Of a DNA stretch of 64,000 nucleotides, positions 43,163 to 52,915 are shown piece after piece; the first letter of the stretch is position 1; every line of letters starts with the position of its first letter. Position numbers and translations under genes: made by a program. The notes below the pieces were generated by a model, which ran no database searches, was not told the DNA's origin, and saw only the letters and a list, made by a program, of their open reading frames with translations. Source of the stretch: an uncultured Alphaproteobacteria bacterium (GTDB taxonomy: Bacteria > Pseudomonadota > Alphaproteobacteria > Rhodobacterales > Rhodobacteraceae). Where the stretch lies: the NCBI GenBank assembly GCA_902581005.1, contig CACHMT010000006.1:17333-81332 (forward strand). Direction: 5' to 3'.

Positions 43163-44662
43163 ATGCAACTAAATGAAAACAAATACTTTAGGGATATTTT
43201 AGAAAAAGAAAAAAAATCGGAGTTTGTTATCGCAAACGAACTTCAAAATCTAGACAGACATAGGACATTCACTTTTTCTTTTGAGGATATATCACTTGAT
43301 ATAACTAGGCAGCTTATTTCCTCTGAGCAATTTCTTAAGCTTAAAATGCTTGGAGAGGCTATAGACATTAAAGATAAAAAAAAGAAGCTCTTTGAGGGTT
43401 CTTTTTTGAATGTTACTGAAAATAGGCTTGTAACCCATTTTCTTGAAAGAAATTCAAACTCAATAGTAGATAAAATTAACAGGTATAAGTCCTTCATATC
43501 TCTTCTAAAACAAAAGAAAATAAAGAATTTGATTAACATAGGAATAGGGGGATCGGACCTCGGCATTAAAATGGTTTATCATGCACTAAAGCAGAATAGT
43601 AATGGGCCTTCCCTAATTAACGTATCGAATTTAGATTTCACAAATCTTGAAAACACCCTAAAAATGAGAGATATCAAAGAAACATTCTTTATCTTCAATT
43701 CCAAGTCGTTTTCTACAGAAGAAACATTAGTTAATCTTAACTTTGTCAAAAATTTGCTCAATAATGAGGGCTTGGATCTCAATGACCATATGGTGGCAGT
43801 CACATCTTTTCCAGAAAAAGCGTTGGAAGCTGGTCTAAAAGAACATGCAATTTTTCACGTACCCAATGGGGTAGGGGGTAGATTTTCAATGTGGTCGCAT
43901 TTTGGTTTAGGGTTAGTTGCGTCTCTGGGTACAGATGTCTACGAGCAACTTCTTGCAGGAGCCTATAAAATGGACAAGCATTTCTTGGAAGAAAAACTTG
44001 AATTAAATTTACCCTACATTCTCGGCATAACAAGAATCTGGAACAGAAACGTTTTGAATCTACAAAACCTCGCAATTGTTCCTTATGAGAATGGTCTAAA
44101 ATTTTTTCCAACTTGGTTTCAGCAAGTGGAAATGGAGAGTAACGGGAAAAGTATAGATGCTCTAGGTAACGAGCTAGAGTTACCTGCAGCGCCTTTAGTT
44201 TTCGGGGAAATTGGAACGGAGTCTCAACATAGTTTTTTTCAGTTACTTCATCAAGGCATAGAAAAAATTCCAGTGGAGTTCTTAGTTCCATTTGAGGGTA
44301 AGAATGTAGTTAGTAAAAATAAAAAAGATTTAGAACCCCATTCAAGGTTAGTTGTAAACGCTATTGCACAAGCAGAAGCCCTCATTACCGGAAAAAAGAC
44401 ACATAAAGAAAAGTATAGAAATATGACAGGCAATAGGCCGTCTACCTTTATAACTTGGGATAAAACCAACGCCGAGTCTTTAGGTAAACTAGTTTCTCTG
44501 TATGAAAATGCTACTATTGTATGTGGCTTGCTATGGGGAATTAATAGTTTTGATCAGTGGGGTGTTGAACTGGGAAAAGAGATTTCAAGAAATATTTATA
44601 CTGGTCAAAATTTGGAAGATTTATCTTACAGCGCGAGGAAAATATTAAAAGGTATCATTTAA
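43163..44662 (+). CDS. pgi: Glucose-6-phosphate isomerase
   Basis: This 499-residue enzyme interconverts glucose 6-phosphate and fructose 6-phosphate. The SIS domains show LINIGIGGSDLGIKMVYHAL near residue 122, VTSFPEKALEAGL then GVGGRFSMWSHFGLG near residue 235 and GTESQHSFFQLLHQG near residue 353, where the catalytic Glu and His lie. GLLWGINSFDQWGVELGKEI closes the active site near residue 453. It has its own upstream region with a weak ribosome-binding site. Confidence 0.96.
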   Translation: MQLNENKYFRDILEKEKKSEFVIANELQNLDRHRTFTFSFEDISLDITRQLISSEQFLKLKMLGEAIDIKDKKKKLFEGSFLNVTENRLVTHFLERNSNSIVDKINRYKSFISLLKQKKIKNLINIGIGGSDLGIKMVYHALKQNSNGPSLINVSNLDFTNLENTLKMRDIKETFFIFNSKSFSTEETLVNLNFVKNLLNNEGLDLNDHMVAVTSFPEKALEAGLKEHAIFHVPNGVGGRFSMWSHFGLGLVASLGTDVYEQLLAGAYKMDKHFLEEKLELNLPYILGITRIWNRNVLNLQNLAIVPYENGLKFFPTWFQQVEMESNGKSIDALGNELELPAAPLVFGEIGTESQHSFFQLLHQGIEKIPVEFLVPFEGKNVVSKNKKDLEPHSRLVVNAIAQAEALITGKKTHKEKYRNMTGNRPSTFITWDKTNAESLGKLVSLYENATIVCGLLWGINSFDQWGVELGKEISRNIYTGQNLEDLSYSARKILKGII

Positions 44663-44860
44663 ATTTATTACTTTTTTAAGAGAGTTTTAAATGCAGCTTC
44701 AAACCGTGCTTTATCAATTTGTCTCGATAATCGCAAGTTCATTACTTTATCCTGAATCGAATTGCTTTTTTTAGACAGTGTCTCGTTCATGAGAAGTTTT
44801 TTGTCTATCCTTTTCTTGTCTTTGTCATTTTTCAATTATCTATGTCTTTTAATAAGTGGT

Positions 44861-45271
44861 TTATGATTTTATAGGAATCTTCTGAGGAGTTTCTTTTTTT
44901 GGCTCTTCTCTGTAAAGATGAATAGATAATAGCCCATCTTTAAACTCAGCTCCGTTGACTCTTACATTGTTAGCTAATCTAAAGGTTTTAGTAAACGCTC
45001 GTTTAGCTATTCCCTTATGAATATATTCATGTTGTGGATCCTTATCACCATTGCCACAAACCACCAATTCACTTGATGTTGCCTCTATAATAAGATCGTT
45101 AGAACTGAAGCCAGCGAGTGCCAAAACAATTATGAAACTGTTATTTGAAAGCTTTTTAATATCGTAGGCGGGATAAGTGGACTGTTTTACAGAAGACATG
45201 CGTTCAATTTCATCAAAAAGACTGTCAAAGCCTACAAAAGAACTCATATATGGTGATGACAAAAAACTCAT
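44861..45271 (-). CDS. Small heat-shock protein (Hsp20/IbpA family)
   Basis: This chaperone of about 136 residues carries the alpha-crystallin domain: SFIIVLALAGFSSNDLIIEA near residue 40, YIHKGIAKRAFTKTFRLANN near residue 82 and VRVNGAEFKDGLLSIHLYRE near residue 103. A basic tail with an IPIKS end follows, close to the IxI anchoring motif. The start at ATG 45271 gives MSFLSSPYMSSFVGFDSLFD, the normal family N-terminus; the ATG at 45313 adds 14 residues. It holds unfolding proteins for refolding. Confidence 0.92.
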   Translation of the reverse strand: MSFLSSPYMSSFVGFDSLFDEIERMSSVKQSTYPAYDIKKLSNNSFIIVLALAGFSSNDLIIEATSSELVVCGNGDKDPQHEYIHKGIAKRAFTKTFRLANNVRVNGAEFKDGLLSIHLYREEPKKETPQKIPIKS

Positions 45272-45401
45272 GATTTCTTTATTTTCCCTTTTTAATTTTA
45301 ATAGTCTGATCAAAATAAGAAATCAATATAGAAATCGAAAACTGATCAGTTTTAATGTTGAAAAAATGAGGTTAATAACAGTTTTTCATCCTTAGCTGAA
45401 A

Positions 45402-46145
45402 CTATGCTTTCAAGTACTTAGATAGAGAAATCTGTAATAAGTAGCTTATTAAGCCGAATAAAGTAATCGATAAAATTCCGAGTGTAAAAAGGCTAGCAAA
45501 CATTAGGTCAGTTTTTACTCGACCATTTGCTAAAATCATAAGATATCCCAAGCCTTGAGATGACCCAACCCATTCCCCTATAACTGCTCCGATTGGTGCA
45601 TAGACGCTAGCTAACTTTATTCCGGAACATAAAGAAGGAATGCTATGTGGAATTTTTAAATATAATAGATTTCTCCGGTTTGTTCCTCTCATTGTCTTTG
45701 CGAGGTCAAGATATCGTTTTGGTGTTTGAGAAAGACCATCATGAAATGCTGAAGTAACAGGAAAATAAATAATCAAGATTGCCATAACGACTTTTGACAA
45801 AATACCATAACCAAGCCATAAAGTAAGTAATGGGGCAACTGCAAATACTGGAATAGATTGGCTAAATATCAACAGTGGTCTAAGTATCAAGCGTGCAGTC
45901 ACGAATATTTCAAGTGTTAACGCAGTAATCATGCCTAATATTATCCCTATGGTGAGCCCAATTAAGACTTCTACAATTGTCACAATTGAATGTTCATAAA
46001 TAAGCAGTGAGTTTTCTTTAAATGCGACTAAGACAGAGTAAGGTGTTGGAAGTATATAGGGTGGAGGGTTCGCTAACCTTACCGCTAATTCCCAAAAAAA
46101 GAAAATTGATAAAAAAGTACAGACTATATAAATTATAGCTTTCAT
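45402..46145 (-). CDS. thiX: ABC transporter permease, thiamin-precursor type
   Basis: This 247-residue permease has six helices and the BPD-type EAA loop (FHDGLSQTPKRYLDLAKTMR then G near residue 150). Further landmarks are QSIPVFAVAPLLTLWLGYGI near residue 90 and ASVYAPIGAVIGEWVGSSQG near residue 185, as in SsuC/TauC/ThiX permeases. It is the last gene of the TPP-riboswitch-controlled operon, overlapping the ATPase gene by four bases. The context argues for uptake of hydroxymethylpyrimidine or a related thiamin breakdown product. Confidence 0.85.
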   Translation of the reverse strand: MKAIIYIVCTFLSIFFFWELAVRLANPPPYILPTPYSVLVAFKENSLLIYEHSIVTIVEVLIGLTIGIILGMITALTLEIFVTARLILRPLLIFSQSIPVFAVAPLLTLWLGYGILSKVVMAILIIYFPVTSAFHDGLSQTPKRYLDLAKTMRGTNRRNLLYLKIPHSIPSLCSGIKLASVYAPIGAVIGEWVGSSQGLGYLMILANGRVKTDLMFASLFTLGILSITLFGLISYLLQISLSKYLKA

Positions 46146-46876
46146 GATCGGTTGCTTTTTATTTTTTCTAGTAACGAATATTGCAGATCGAAAACCAATT
46201 TGTCGGAATATGTTTTAGGAAATGGTGGTTTGAGACTTCTATTGCTTGTTGTCTTTTGCCGGCCAAGTATGTAGATACTTTCACACAGTCTTGCAGCTTC
46301 ATGGGGATCATGAGTTACAAACAAAACGGTTTTTCCTTTAAGACTTTCAAATGTCAGATCGATCATCTCTTCTCTGGTATTTGAGTCTAATGAACCAAAT
46401 GGCTCATCTAATAAAACTATAGGTGTATTTTCCATTAACGTTCTTGCGAGAGCAGCTCGTTGACGTTGTCCTCCAGAAAGCTGAAAGGGATATTTTTTTT
46501 TATGATCCATCAAACCAACTTTTTCAATAATTTTCAGTTTTTTTTCTGGCGAGAACTTTTCTCCTCGTAATTTATTACCCAAAGAAACATTGGCGCTTAC
46601 TGTCGCCCATGGAATTAACAAATCATTCTGGGCCATGTAGGAAACACGATTTGAGATAGGTAAGTGATCATTACTTTTTATGCTGCCGTCAAGTTTTACA
46701 TGGGTTGGCAACCCAGCAATTAATCGAAGAATAGTCGATTTGCCAATACCTGATGCACCAAGAAGGCAAGTCCACTGATTAGCCCTTACTGCAAGCCTTA
46801 GATCTCCAAACAAAACTTCACTTTCTGATCTTACACTTCCGATCAATTCTATTGAAGGGGAGGTGGAAGACATCAT
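46142..46876 (-). CDS. thiZ: ABC transporter ATP-binding protein, thiamin-precursor type
   Basis: This 244-residue ATPase has Walker A LLGASGIGKSTILRLIAGLP near residue 38, signature LSGGQRQRAALARTL near residue 129 and Walker B IVLLDEPFGSLD near residue 152, with the H-loop in VLFVTHDPHEAARL. It energises the permease encoded next. It overlaps tenA by four bases upstream and the permease gene by four bases downstream, so all three are co-translated. Confidence 0.88.
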   Translation of the reverse strand: MMSSTSPSIELIGSVRSESEVLFGDLRLAVRANQWTCLLGASGIGKSTILRLIAGLPTHVKLDGSIKSNDHLPISNRVSYMAQNDLLIPWATVSANVSLGNKLRGEKFSPEKKLKIIEKVGLMDHKKKYPFQLSGGQRQRAALARTLMENTPIVLLDEPFGSLDSNTREEMIDLTFESLKGKTVLFVTHDPHEAARLCESIYILGRQKTTSNRSLKPPFPKTYSDKLVFDLQYSLLEKIKSNRS

Positions 46877-47541
46877 ATATTAGTCATTTCCCAAAAATTT
46901 TTTTCGAGGAGTGTAGCTATTTTAAATTTTTGAGAAAGATCACGAAATTTACCTAAAGATGTATAGTTGCCACCTAGTCTTGTAAGAACAGCATTATCAA
47001 TTAAGGTTCCTACTTCCACACATAAACTTTGATAATCCTTTCCTGCATATGTAGTAATCCACTTTTCATAGACCGAACTATATTGGGACGCTCCTAAGCG
47101 CTTACCTATTTCCCCATAGCCCAGCACACATGGTGCGAGTGCTGCCATAAGGTCTAAAAAATCTCCTGAAAAACCCGCATCCAGAACGAACCTTGTATAA
47201 GCTAAATTCTGATGCATTTCATTTGTCTTTTCAAGTTCGTCAGTTGAGATGCCTTCACTGTTACAAAATTCTATATGCAATTTTATTTCCTCGTCTAAAA
47301 GTGCGTGAACCACCTTGGAACAAGTGTGCATCTCAGTTATGTTACTGGACTTTGCAATTGCAAGACCCCAAGCTCTAGAAAAATGTTTTAAAAAGATATA
47401 GTCTTGTCTCAGATAGTTTAGAAAAGCGCTTTTCGGTAAAGTTCCATCTCCTATTCTTTCTACAAATGGATGCCTCGTATAAGAAGTCCACTCAGTCTTA
47501 TGCAAATCTCTCCAAGTTGAAAAAACGTCACTGTAGTTCAT
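46873..47541 (-). CDS. tenA: TenA-family thiaminase II / aminopyrimidine aminohydrolase
   Basis: This 222-residue all-helical protein matches TenA with the active-site Cys in the classical APCVLGYGEIGKRL segment near residue 140. Near the N-terminus, HPFVERIGDGTLPKSAFLNY and LRQDYIFLKHFSRAWGLAIA are conserved. TenA hydrolyses aminopyrimidine breakdown products of thiamin to HMP for salvage. It sits between the solute-binding protein and the ATPase genes, which supports import followed by hydrolysis of thiamin-derived pyrimidines. Confidence 0.93.
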   Translation of the reverse strand: MNYSDVFSTWRDLHKTEWTSYTRHPFVERIGDGTLPKSAFLNYLRQDYIFLKHFSRAWGLAIAKSSNITEMHTCSKVVHALLDEEIKLHIEFCNSEGISTDELEKTNEMHQNLAYTRFVLDAGFSGDFLDLMAALAPCVLGYGEIGKRLGASQYSSVYEKWITTYAGKDYQSLCVEVGTLIDNAVLTRLGGNYTSLGKFRDLSQKFKIATLLEKNFWEMTNI

Positions 47542-48480
47542 CTAATTCCTCGTTACATCTATAGCTATTCTAGAAATCGGAAAAGCCTTATTTATTAACT
47601 TATTTTGAAGAAGAAAATCTTGGAATTCTAGATATCTTCCGGCATCAAATGCAGGAGGCCTCAAAGCAAAACGAGGTATCGTATCCGCCCATGCCATTCT
47701 ATTTAATTGATCATCTAGTTCTTTAGAAGTCGACGCAAATATTTTCCAGCTTTCCTCAGGATTATTTATAATAAATTGGGTTGCTAGCTCCGTTGCTTTA
47801 AGAAATTTACGAATTTTTTCTTTATCAATATTCTTTGAATTAGCAACATAAATAAGCTCGTCGTAAGGAGGAACTCCTTCTTCCTCTAGGAAGAAACATT
47901 TTCCGGGTACGTTCTCAATCTTCATTTGATTTAATTCAAAGTTTCTAAAAGCACCAATAACAGCATCAACCTGACCAGACATTAAAGAAGGTGAAAGAGA
48001 AAAGTTTACATTTACTAGTTCTACATCCTCTAATTTTACACCATACTTTTCTAAAATTGCAGATAGTAGAATTTCTTCAACACCTGCAACAGAGAAACCG
48101 ATCTTCTTTCCGGACAAACTCTGCGGAGTGTTTATAGGACCGTTCTCCAAAACTAATAGACAATTAAGTGGGGTTGCCACAAGGGTCCCAACACGAATAA
48201 GTGGCAATCCTTGTGTAAGTTGCAAATGTAATTGTGGTTGATAGCTTACGGCTAAATCAGCTTGACCAGCAGCGACAAGCTTTGGTGGAGCTGATGGGTC
48301 AGCAGGAGCGATTATTTCAATTTCTAGGTTTTGATCAGAAAAATAGCCCTTTTCTTTAGCAATTATTATCGGACCATGATCGGGATTTATAAACCAGTCC
48401 AACAAAAGGGTCATTTTATCTTTTGCAGCCAATTTATTTGCTGTGAGAAGTAAAAATAAGAGTATAAGTCTTAAGATCAT
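47542..48480 (-). CDS. thiY: ABC transporter solute-binding protein, NMT1/THI5-like
   Basis: This 312-residue protein starts with a signal peptide (MILRLILLFLLLTANKLAAK) and continues with an NMT1/THI5-like fold. LLLDWFINPDHGPIIIAKEK near residue 25 is the classic ThiY/THI5 opening, and GQADLAVSYQPQLHLQLTQG and KIGFSVAGVEEILLSAILEK follow. It would capture HMP-type pyrimidines in the periplasm and deliver them to the permease. The tenA start follows its stop directly. Confidence 0.9.
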   Translation of the reverse strand: MILRLILLFLLLTANKLAAKDKMTLLLDWFINPDHGPIIIAKEKGYFSDQNLEIEIIAPADPSAPPKLVAAGQADLAVSYQPQLHLQLTQGLPLIRVGTLVATPLNCLLVLENGPINTPQSLSGKKIGFSVAGVEEILLSAILEKYGVKLEDVELVNVNFSLSPSLMSGQVDAVIGAFRNFELNQMKIENVPGKCFFLEEEGVPPYDELIYVANSKNIDKEKIRKFLKATELATQFIINNPEESWKIFASTSKELDDQLNRMAWADTIPRFALRPPAFDAGRYLEFQDFLLQNKLINKAFPISRIAIDVTRN

Positions 48481-48501
48481 TATTGGGTCCCTTCAATTTT
48501 G

Positions 48502-49314
48502 TTAAAAAATTTTTAATGCGTGAAAGTGGTTGGTCGGTCCATGGCCCTTCCCGACAGATAGTTTATTTGAGTCTCTAATAGCACCAGTAACAAACTCCTT
48601 TGACTTTGAAACTGCCTCCTCTATTGGGTAGTTTTTAGCTAAAAAACTTGCGATAGAGGAGGATAAAGTACATCCTGTTCCATGTGTATTTTTTGTATTT
48701 ATTCTTTTCTCATTGAACCAGAAATGATCTTTTTCCGTTACTAGTAGATCATTACTTGTACTGCCTCCTGAGTGTCCACCTTTTATCAAAACCGACTTAG
48801 ATCCCAAACATAATAGAGCTTTGCCTTGATTAACCATATCCTCTTTGGATTTTGCTACAGAAGAACCCAATAGAACTGCTGCCTCAGGTAAATTAGGTGT
48901 TATGATTGTTGCGATTGGTAACAGATGGTCTTTAACAGATTGGATTGCTTTTTTATCTAACAAAGGTGATCCTCCTTTTGCCACCATAACTGGGTCAACT
49001 ACTGAAAATACTTTTTTATATTTTGCCAATGTAGTGCCAACTTCTTTGGCGATTTCTGCGTTAGCGACCATTCCAACCTTAACTGAGCTTACACATATAT
49101 CACGAAAAATAGCATTAATTTGAGACGCAACAAATTTTTTTGGTATCAAATGAATTCCTTCCACTCCCATAGTATTTTGGACTGTTAAGGCAGTAACTGC
49201 TGCCATGCCATATACACCATTTGCAGCAAATGTTTTTAAATCAGCTTGTATTCCTGCACCTCCCGATGGATCAGACCCAGCTATAGACAGAACATTTTTT
49301 ACTCGATTTGACAT
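48502..49314 (-). CDS. thiD: Hydroxymethylpyrimidine/phosphomethylpyrimidine kinase
   Basis: This 270-residue ribokinase-fold enzyme phosphorylates HMP twice to give HMP pyrophosphate. Conserved stretches are [20 protein letters not shown] near residue 8, [20 protein letters not shown] near residue 40, [19 protein letters not shown] near residue 105 and the anion hole [20 protein letters not shown] near residue 208, holding the catalytic Asp/Cys region. It starts two bases after thiE ends. Confidence 0.96.
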   Translation of the reverse strand: MSNRVKNVLSIAGSDPSGGAGIQADLKTFAANGVYGMAAVTALTVQNTMGVEGIHLIPKKFVASQINAIFRDICVSSVKVGMVANAEIAKEVGTTLAKYKKVFSVVDPVMVAKGGSPLLDKKAIQSVKDHLLPIATIITPNLPEAAVLLGSSVAKSKEDMVNQGKALLCLGSKSVLIKGGHSGGSTSNDLLVTEKDHFWFNEKRINTKNTHGTGCTLSSSIASFLAKNYPIEEAVSKSKEFVTGAIRDSNKLSVGKGHGPTNHFHALKIF

Positions 49315-49316
49315 TT

Positions 49317-49973
49317 TTAGTTCACCGGTTTGTTATCTTCAAATACTCGTCGAATTTCATCATGCAATAATTTTGTTTCCATGTAAGGATCATCTTTACC
49401 ACAGATCGCCGATACTACTGCCATCCCTTGGCAGCCGGTGCTAAATATCTTTCCACAGTGTTCTCTTTTAAGTCCACCGATAGCTACTGATGGTAGAGAT
49501 GTTGCATTTACGATATCGCTTATACCGTCTAACCCGATATAAGCATTGAAATCCGATTTTGTTGGTGTTGGAAATACTGGACTTATACCTATATAGTCCA
49601 CTAAAGCGGGGTCTGCAGCTTTTGCATCTTCAATTGTTTCACATGATAATCCGACGATTTTATCTTTTCCAACTTTACCTCTTATCTCAAAGGTGCTTTT
49701 ATCATTTTGTCCTACATGGATGCCATCTGCATCTATCGCTAAAGCCGCTTCAACGTCGTCATTTACTATCAATGGGATCTCAGTATCCTTTAATATTTTC
49801 TGTAGCTCTTTTCCAACACCGATCCTATCTTTCGTAGATGCTTCTTTATCTCTAAGTTGAACCATCGTAATCCCGCCTTTTACTGCAGCATTAACTGTAT
49901 TCAATAACCCAAAAGTTGCACAGAGATAAGGGTCAGTTACTAGATAGAGTTTTAATTTAGCGGCATCAAACAC
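49317..49973 (-). CDS. thiE: Thiamin-phosphate synthase
   Basis: This 218-residue TIM-barrel enzyme joins HMP pyrophosphate and thiazole phosphate to form thiamin phosphate. [10 protein letters not shown] opens the protein. [20 protein letters not shown] near residue 38, [20 protein letters not shown] then HVGQND near residue 65-90 and [20 protein letters not shown] near residue 165 match the family. It overlaps thiM by eight bases, an arrangement that couples the two enzymes feeding the same reaction. Confidence 0.95.
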   Translation of the reverse strand: MFDAAKLKLYLVTDPYLCATFGLLNTVNAAVKGGITMVQLRDKEASTKDRIGVGKELQKILKDTEIPLIVNDDVEAALAIDADGIHVGQNDKSTFEIRGKVGKDKIVGLSCETIEDAKAADPALVDYIGISPVFPTPTKSDFNAYIGLDGISDIVNATSLPSVAIGGLKREHCGKIFSTGCQGMAVVSAICGKDDPYMETKLLHDEIRRVFEDNKPVN

Positions 49974-50784
49974 TATCAGCCCACTTTAAATTTGAAAAAT
50001 TATGAGGGTTCACAAGGGAAAGTTGATCTAAAAAATGCGTTCTAAATGAACCTGGGCCATTAGCACTTAATTTTGCTTTATGTCCTGCTTCAGCGAACAG
50101 AGTAGCAGCACTAACGCTAGCAGTGTAGGGATCAGTGATCGCTGTGAAGGCGCCAACTAGACATGTTAAAGAACATCCAATAGCTGTAACACTCGACATA
50201 AAAGATGATCCGCCTGATACTCGAGTAACCCTTACACCATCTGTGATTATGTCTATTTCTCCAGTCACAAAAATTGTACAATTATGCTTTTTTGCAAGTT
50301 TCTTACTAGCATTTAAGGCTGTTTCAACTTCTTCTAGAGAGTCTACACCCTTTGCTTCAGTCTCTTCGCCTTGTAAGGCTAAAATTTCAGACGCATTCCC
50401 TCTCACAACTGAGGGTTCTAGGGATATCAATCTTGCTATTGAGGTTTGACGGTATGGTGTCGCAAAGTGTGCTACGGGGTCCAATACCCAAGGGACTTTT
50501 GCTTTATTAGCCGCCTCAATTGCTTTTTCCATACCTTCGAGCCAATTTGGTGAAATAGTACCGATATTTACAGTTAGTGCACCCGCTACTGGAGAAAAAT
50601 CTCCACTCTCTTCTGGAGTATGTATCATTGCTGGAGACGCTCCAACTGCCAAAAGCGTATTTGCTGCAATATCCATGGAAACATAATTAGTTATACAGTG
50701 CACGAGAGGATTTTTTGCTTTTAATTCTTCAAGACTATTCATTGAGGTCTCCAATGATTTGTGGCCGATGTGAGGAATGCGCAT
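49966..50784 (-). CDS. thiM: Hydroxyethylthiazole kinase
   Basis: This 272-residue ribokinase-fold enzyme phosphorylates hydroxyethylthiazole recovered from the environment. NPLVHCITNYVSMDIAANTL near residue 25 and VPWVLDPVAHFATPYRQTSI near residue 108 are family signatures, and SFMSSVTAIGCSLTCLVGAF near residue 205 holds the catalytic Cys. ATG 50784 has AAGGAG ten bases upstream, inside the TPP riboswitch. A second ATG at 50742 is possible but has no comparable site. It is the first gene of the salvage operon. Confidence 0.94.
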   Translation of the reverse strand: MRIPHIGHKSLETSMNSLEELKAKNPLVHCITNYVSMDIAANTLLAVGASPAMIHTPEESGDFSPVAGALTVNIGTISPNWLEGMEKAIEAANKAKVPWVLDPVAHFATPYRQTSIARLISLEPSVVRGNASEILALQGEETEAKGVDSLEEVETALNASKKLAKKHNCTIFVTGEIDIITDGVRVTRVSGGSSFMSSVTAIGCSLTCLVGAFTAITDPYTASVSAATLFAEAGHKAKLSANGPGSFRTHFLDQLSLVNPHNFSNLKWADSV

Positions 50785-50789
50785 ATCTA

Positions 50790-50872
50790 GTGACTCCTTA
50801 CGCCAGCATTACCCGGTTCAAGTTTGAGGGTTATTCTCAGCCTCACAAAACAAAGAGGCACCCCTGTCAATC
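50790..50872 (-). promoter_or_regulatory. TPP riboswitch (THI element)
   Basis: The reverse strand shows the conserved core of the TPP aptamer in order: GGGGTGCC, then GGCTGAGAATAACCC, then GAACCGGGTAATGCTGGCGTAAGGA. The closing helix can form between GAC at the 5' side and GTC at the 3' side, extended by AGTG/CACT. The Shine-Dalgarno sequence of thiM (AAGGAG, 50794-50799) lies within the 3' strand of the aptamer, so ligand binding should hide it directly. Control is therefore probably translational. Confidence 0.95.
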
Positions 50873-51108
50873 CACTAGAAAATCCTAATTAATATTAAAA
50901 GTCAAGAGAAAGAATTTCTGGGCGTTTATTTTCAAAAAAGAAGGAGAGATTATAGTCCCAAATAAATAGGTGACAGGGTATCTATATTTTATTTAATTGT
51001 AATAGGTTAATTAAAAAACGAAATGCCTTGGTATTTCTCAGATTTTTATTTTAATATTTTTAGGATACTAAGATCATTACGATTAATTGTACTACAAAAA
51101 CTACGAAA
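50873..51108. other. Intergenic region between the thi operon and the enoyl-CoA hydratase gene
   Basis: This AT-rich stretch must hold the two divergent promoters, one for the thi operon and one for the hydratase gene. I see no open reading frame, no strong inverted repeat and no confident promoter hexamers. Confidence 0.5.
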
Positions 51109-51867
51109 ATGAATAATGTAAAATTCACAAAGAATAATGGTGTCGGGATATTAATACTAGACTCGCCCAAGAGAAAAAACGCGCTTAATTCAGAAGATAT
51201 GTTGTTGCTAAGAGACATACTTTCTAGAGAGGCGCAATCTGATATTTATGCACTTATTATCTCAGGAAGCGGTGACGTTTTTTGCTCGGGAGCTGACCTT
51301 TCTGAGATTATTTCAATAATTGGAAAACATAAAAAAGATCAAGAGTTACAATCAAATGACATGTCAAAATTGTGTGATGCTATTCAAAACTTTCCTCTTC
51401 CCACTGTGTGTGCTTTAAATGGGAGTGCATATGGTGGTGGTGTAGAAATAGCTTGTGCCTGCGATTTTAGAATTGCTGTCTCAAATATTGAAATTATGGT
51501 GCCTCCAGCAAAGATTGGAATACATTATCACCCTGCCGGAATAAAAAGATTTTTATATATTTTCGGAGCAAGCACTACCAAGAGATTATTACTCACAGCA
51601 ACAAAAATGTCAGAAAAGGAACTCAAAAATGTGGGTTTTTTTGATGAGATAATAAATGAAGGTGAGAATGTCATTGAAAGGGCACTTGATTTTATTAAGC
51701 TATGCAAAGAGTTATCGCCTGAAGCTGTAAGAGGCATGAAACTGTCTATAAATGACATAGTTATGGATAGCGTGAATACCCAAAGTTTCAATTCACGTAT
51801 CAAGCAAACGCTTGAGTCTCGGTACTTAGAACGTCAACTGAAGTTTATCAAAGAAAAAAACTCTTAG
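51109..51867 (+). CDS. Enoyl-CoA hydratase/isomerase family protein
   Basis: This 252-residue crotonase-fold protein has the oxyanion-hole segments ISGSGDVFCSGADLSEI near residue 52 and LNGSAYGGGVEIACACDFRI near residue 104. The first catalytic Glu position of classical hydratases is not obvious, since the second motif reads GGGVEIA with Glu113. The substrate is unknown. It stands alone on the plus strand, convergent with the nitronate monooxygenase-like gene. Confidence 0.85.
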   Translation: MNNVKFTKNNGVGILILDSPKRKNALNSEDMLLLRDILSREAQSDIYALIISGSGDVFCSGADLSEIISIIGKHKKDQELQSNDMSKLCDAIQNFPLPTVCALNGSAYGGGVEIACACDFRIAVSNIEIMVPPAKIGIHYHPAGIKRFLYIFGASTTKRLLLTATKMSEKELKNVGFFDEIINEGENVIERALDFIKLCKELSPEAVRGMKLSINDIVMDSVNTQSFNSRIKQTLESRYLERQLKFIKEKNS

Positions 51868-51885
51868 TAGATAAGTAGAAAACTT

Positions 51886-52863
51886 TTATGCAGAAAGCAT
51901 ACCTTCAAGTCTCTTTGTTATTAGGCTGTCAGCTTCACTCATTATTCCGTCTATTAGCTCTTTACAGCTTGGTATGTCATTAATAAGTCCAACTACCATT
52001 CCGCATGACCACGCCCCTGCTTCCATTTCTCCATCAAGCATTACTTTAGGATATACACCTGCCACTTCATCCATAATGTCTTCAAATTTAATATTAGAGC
52101 CCAGCTCTTTTTCTTTTTCTAATAATTTTTCTACTGCAGAATTATTTAATACTCTTTCTGTATTTCTCAGTGGACGCATAACAAGTCTCGTATCTAATTC
52201 TGTGGCATTAATTATCGCCTCTTTTACTCTTTCGTGACATGGAGCTTCCTTAGTAGCCATAAATCTTGTTCCCATATTCATTCCATCCGCTCCCATTGCA
52301 AGCGAGGCAACTAAGCTTCGTGCGTCTGCCATGCCTCCTGAAGCAACGAATGGGATTTTCAACTCCTCAGCTGCTCTAGGGAGTAAAATCATATTTGGCA
52401 TATCGTCTTCTCCAGGATGTCCTCCGCATTCAAATCCATCAACAGACACGGCATCACATCCTATAGCTTCAGCTTTGAGTGAGTGCCTAACAGAGGTACA
52501 TTTGTGGATAACTTTTATGTCGGCTTTCTTTAATTGTTCCATATAAGGTTGGGGATTTCTTCCCGCAGTCTCTACGATCTTAATTCCTCCATCTATAATA
52601 GCATCAATATATCCAGGGTAATCAGGAGCTGCTACTGTTGGAAGAAATGTTAAATTTACTCCAAAGGGCTTATCTGTCATTTCGTGGCATCTCGCTATCT
52701 CTTTTGCGAGATCCTTAGGGGTTTTTTGGGTAAGTCCAGTTATTATGCCTAAGCCACCAGCATTTGAAACGGCAGAGGCGAGCTCGGCAAATCCCACATA
52801 GTGCATACCACCCTGAATTATTGGGTGTTGAATGTTTAATAATTCTGTTATCCGGGTTTTCAT
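51886..52863 (-). CDS. Nitronate monooxygenase-family flavoprotein
   Basis: This 325-residue FMN-dependent TIM-barrel protein begins with HPIIQGGMHYVGFAELASAV near residue 13. GFECGGHPGEDD lies near residue 140 and VASGGMADARSLVASLAMGA then DGMNMGTRF near residue 170-195. These match the NMO/2-nitropropane dioxygenase family. True nitronate activity is not certain: many members are enoyl-ACP reductase II-like or unassigned. It lies just downstream of the valine-degradation genes but separated by a 50-base gap. Confidence 0.87.
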   Translation of the reverse strand: MKTRITELLNIQHPIIQGGMHYVGFAELASAVSNAGGLGIITGLTQKTPKDLAKEIARCHEMTDKPFGVNLTFLPTVAAPDYPGYIDAIIDGGIKIVETAGRNPQPYMEQLKKADIKVIHKCTSVRHSLKAEAIGCDAVSVDGFECGGHPGEDDMPNMILLPRAAEELKIPFVASGGMADARSLVASLAMGADGMNMGTRFMATKEAPCHERVKEAIINATELDTRLVMRPLRNTERVLNNSAVEKLLEKEKELGSNIKFEDIMDEVAGVYPKVMLDGEMEAGAWSCGMVVGLINDIPSCKELIDGIMSEADSLITKRLEGMLSA

Positions 52864-52915
52864 TTTTTATTCCTATTTTTCTTTTATGCTATGACATTTA
52901 AGTTCAAATATAAAA

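Noticed and set aside
44668..44790. A 40-codon minus-strand frame downstream of the hsp20 gene
   Set aside because: The frame is Lys- and Ser-rich, lacks a ribosome-binding site before its only ATG and matches nothing I recognise. It could be real, but I cannot support it.
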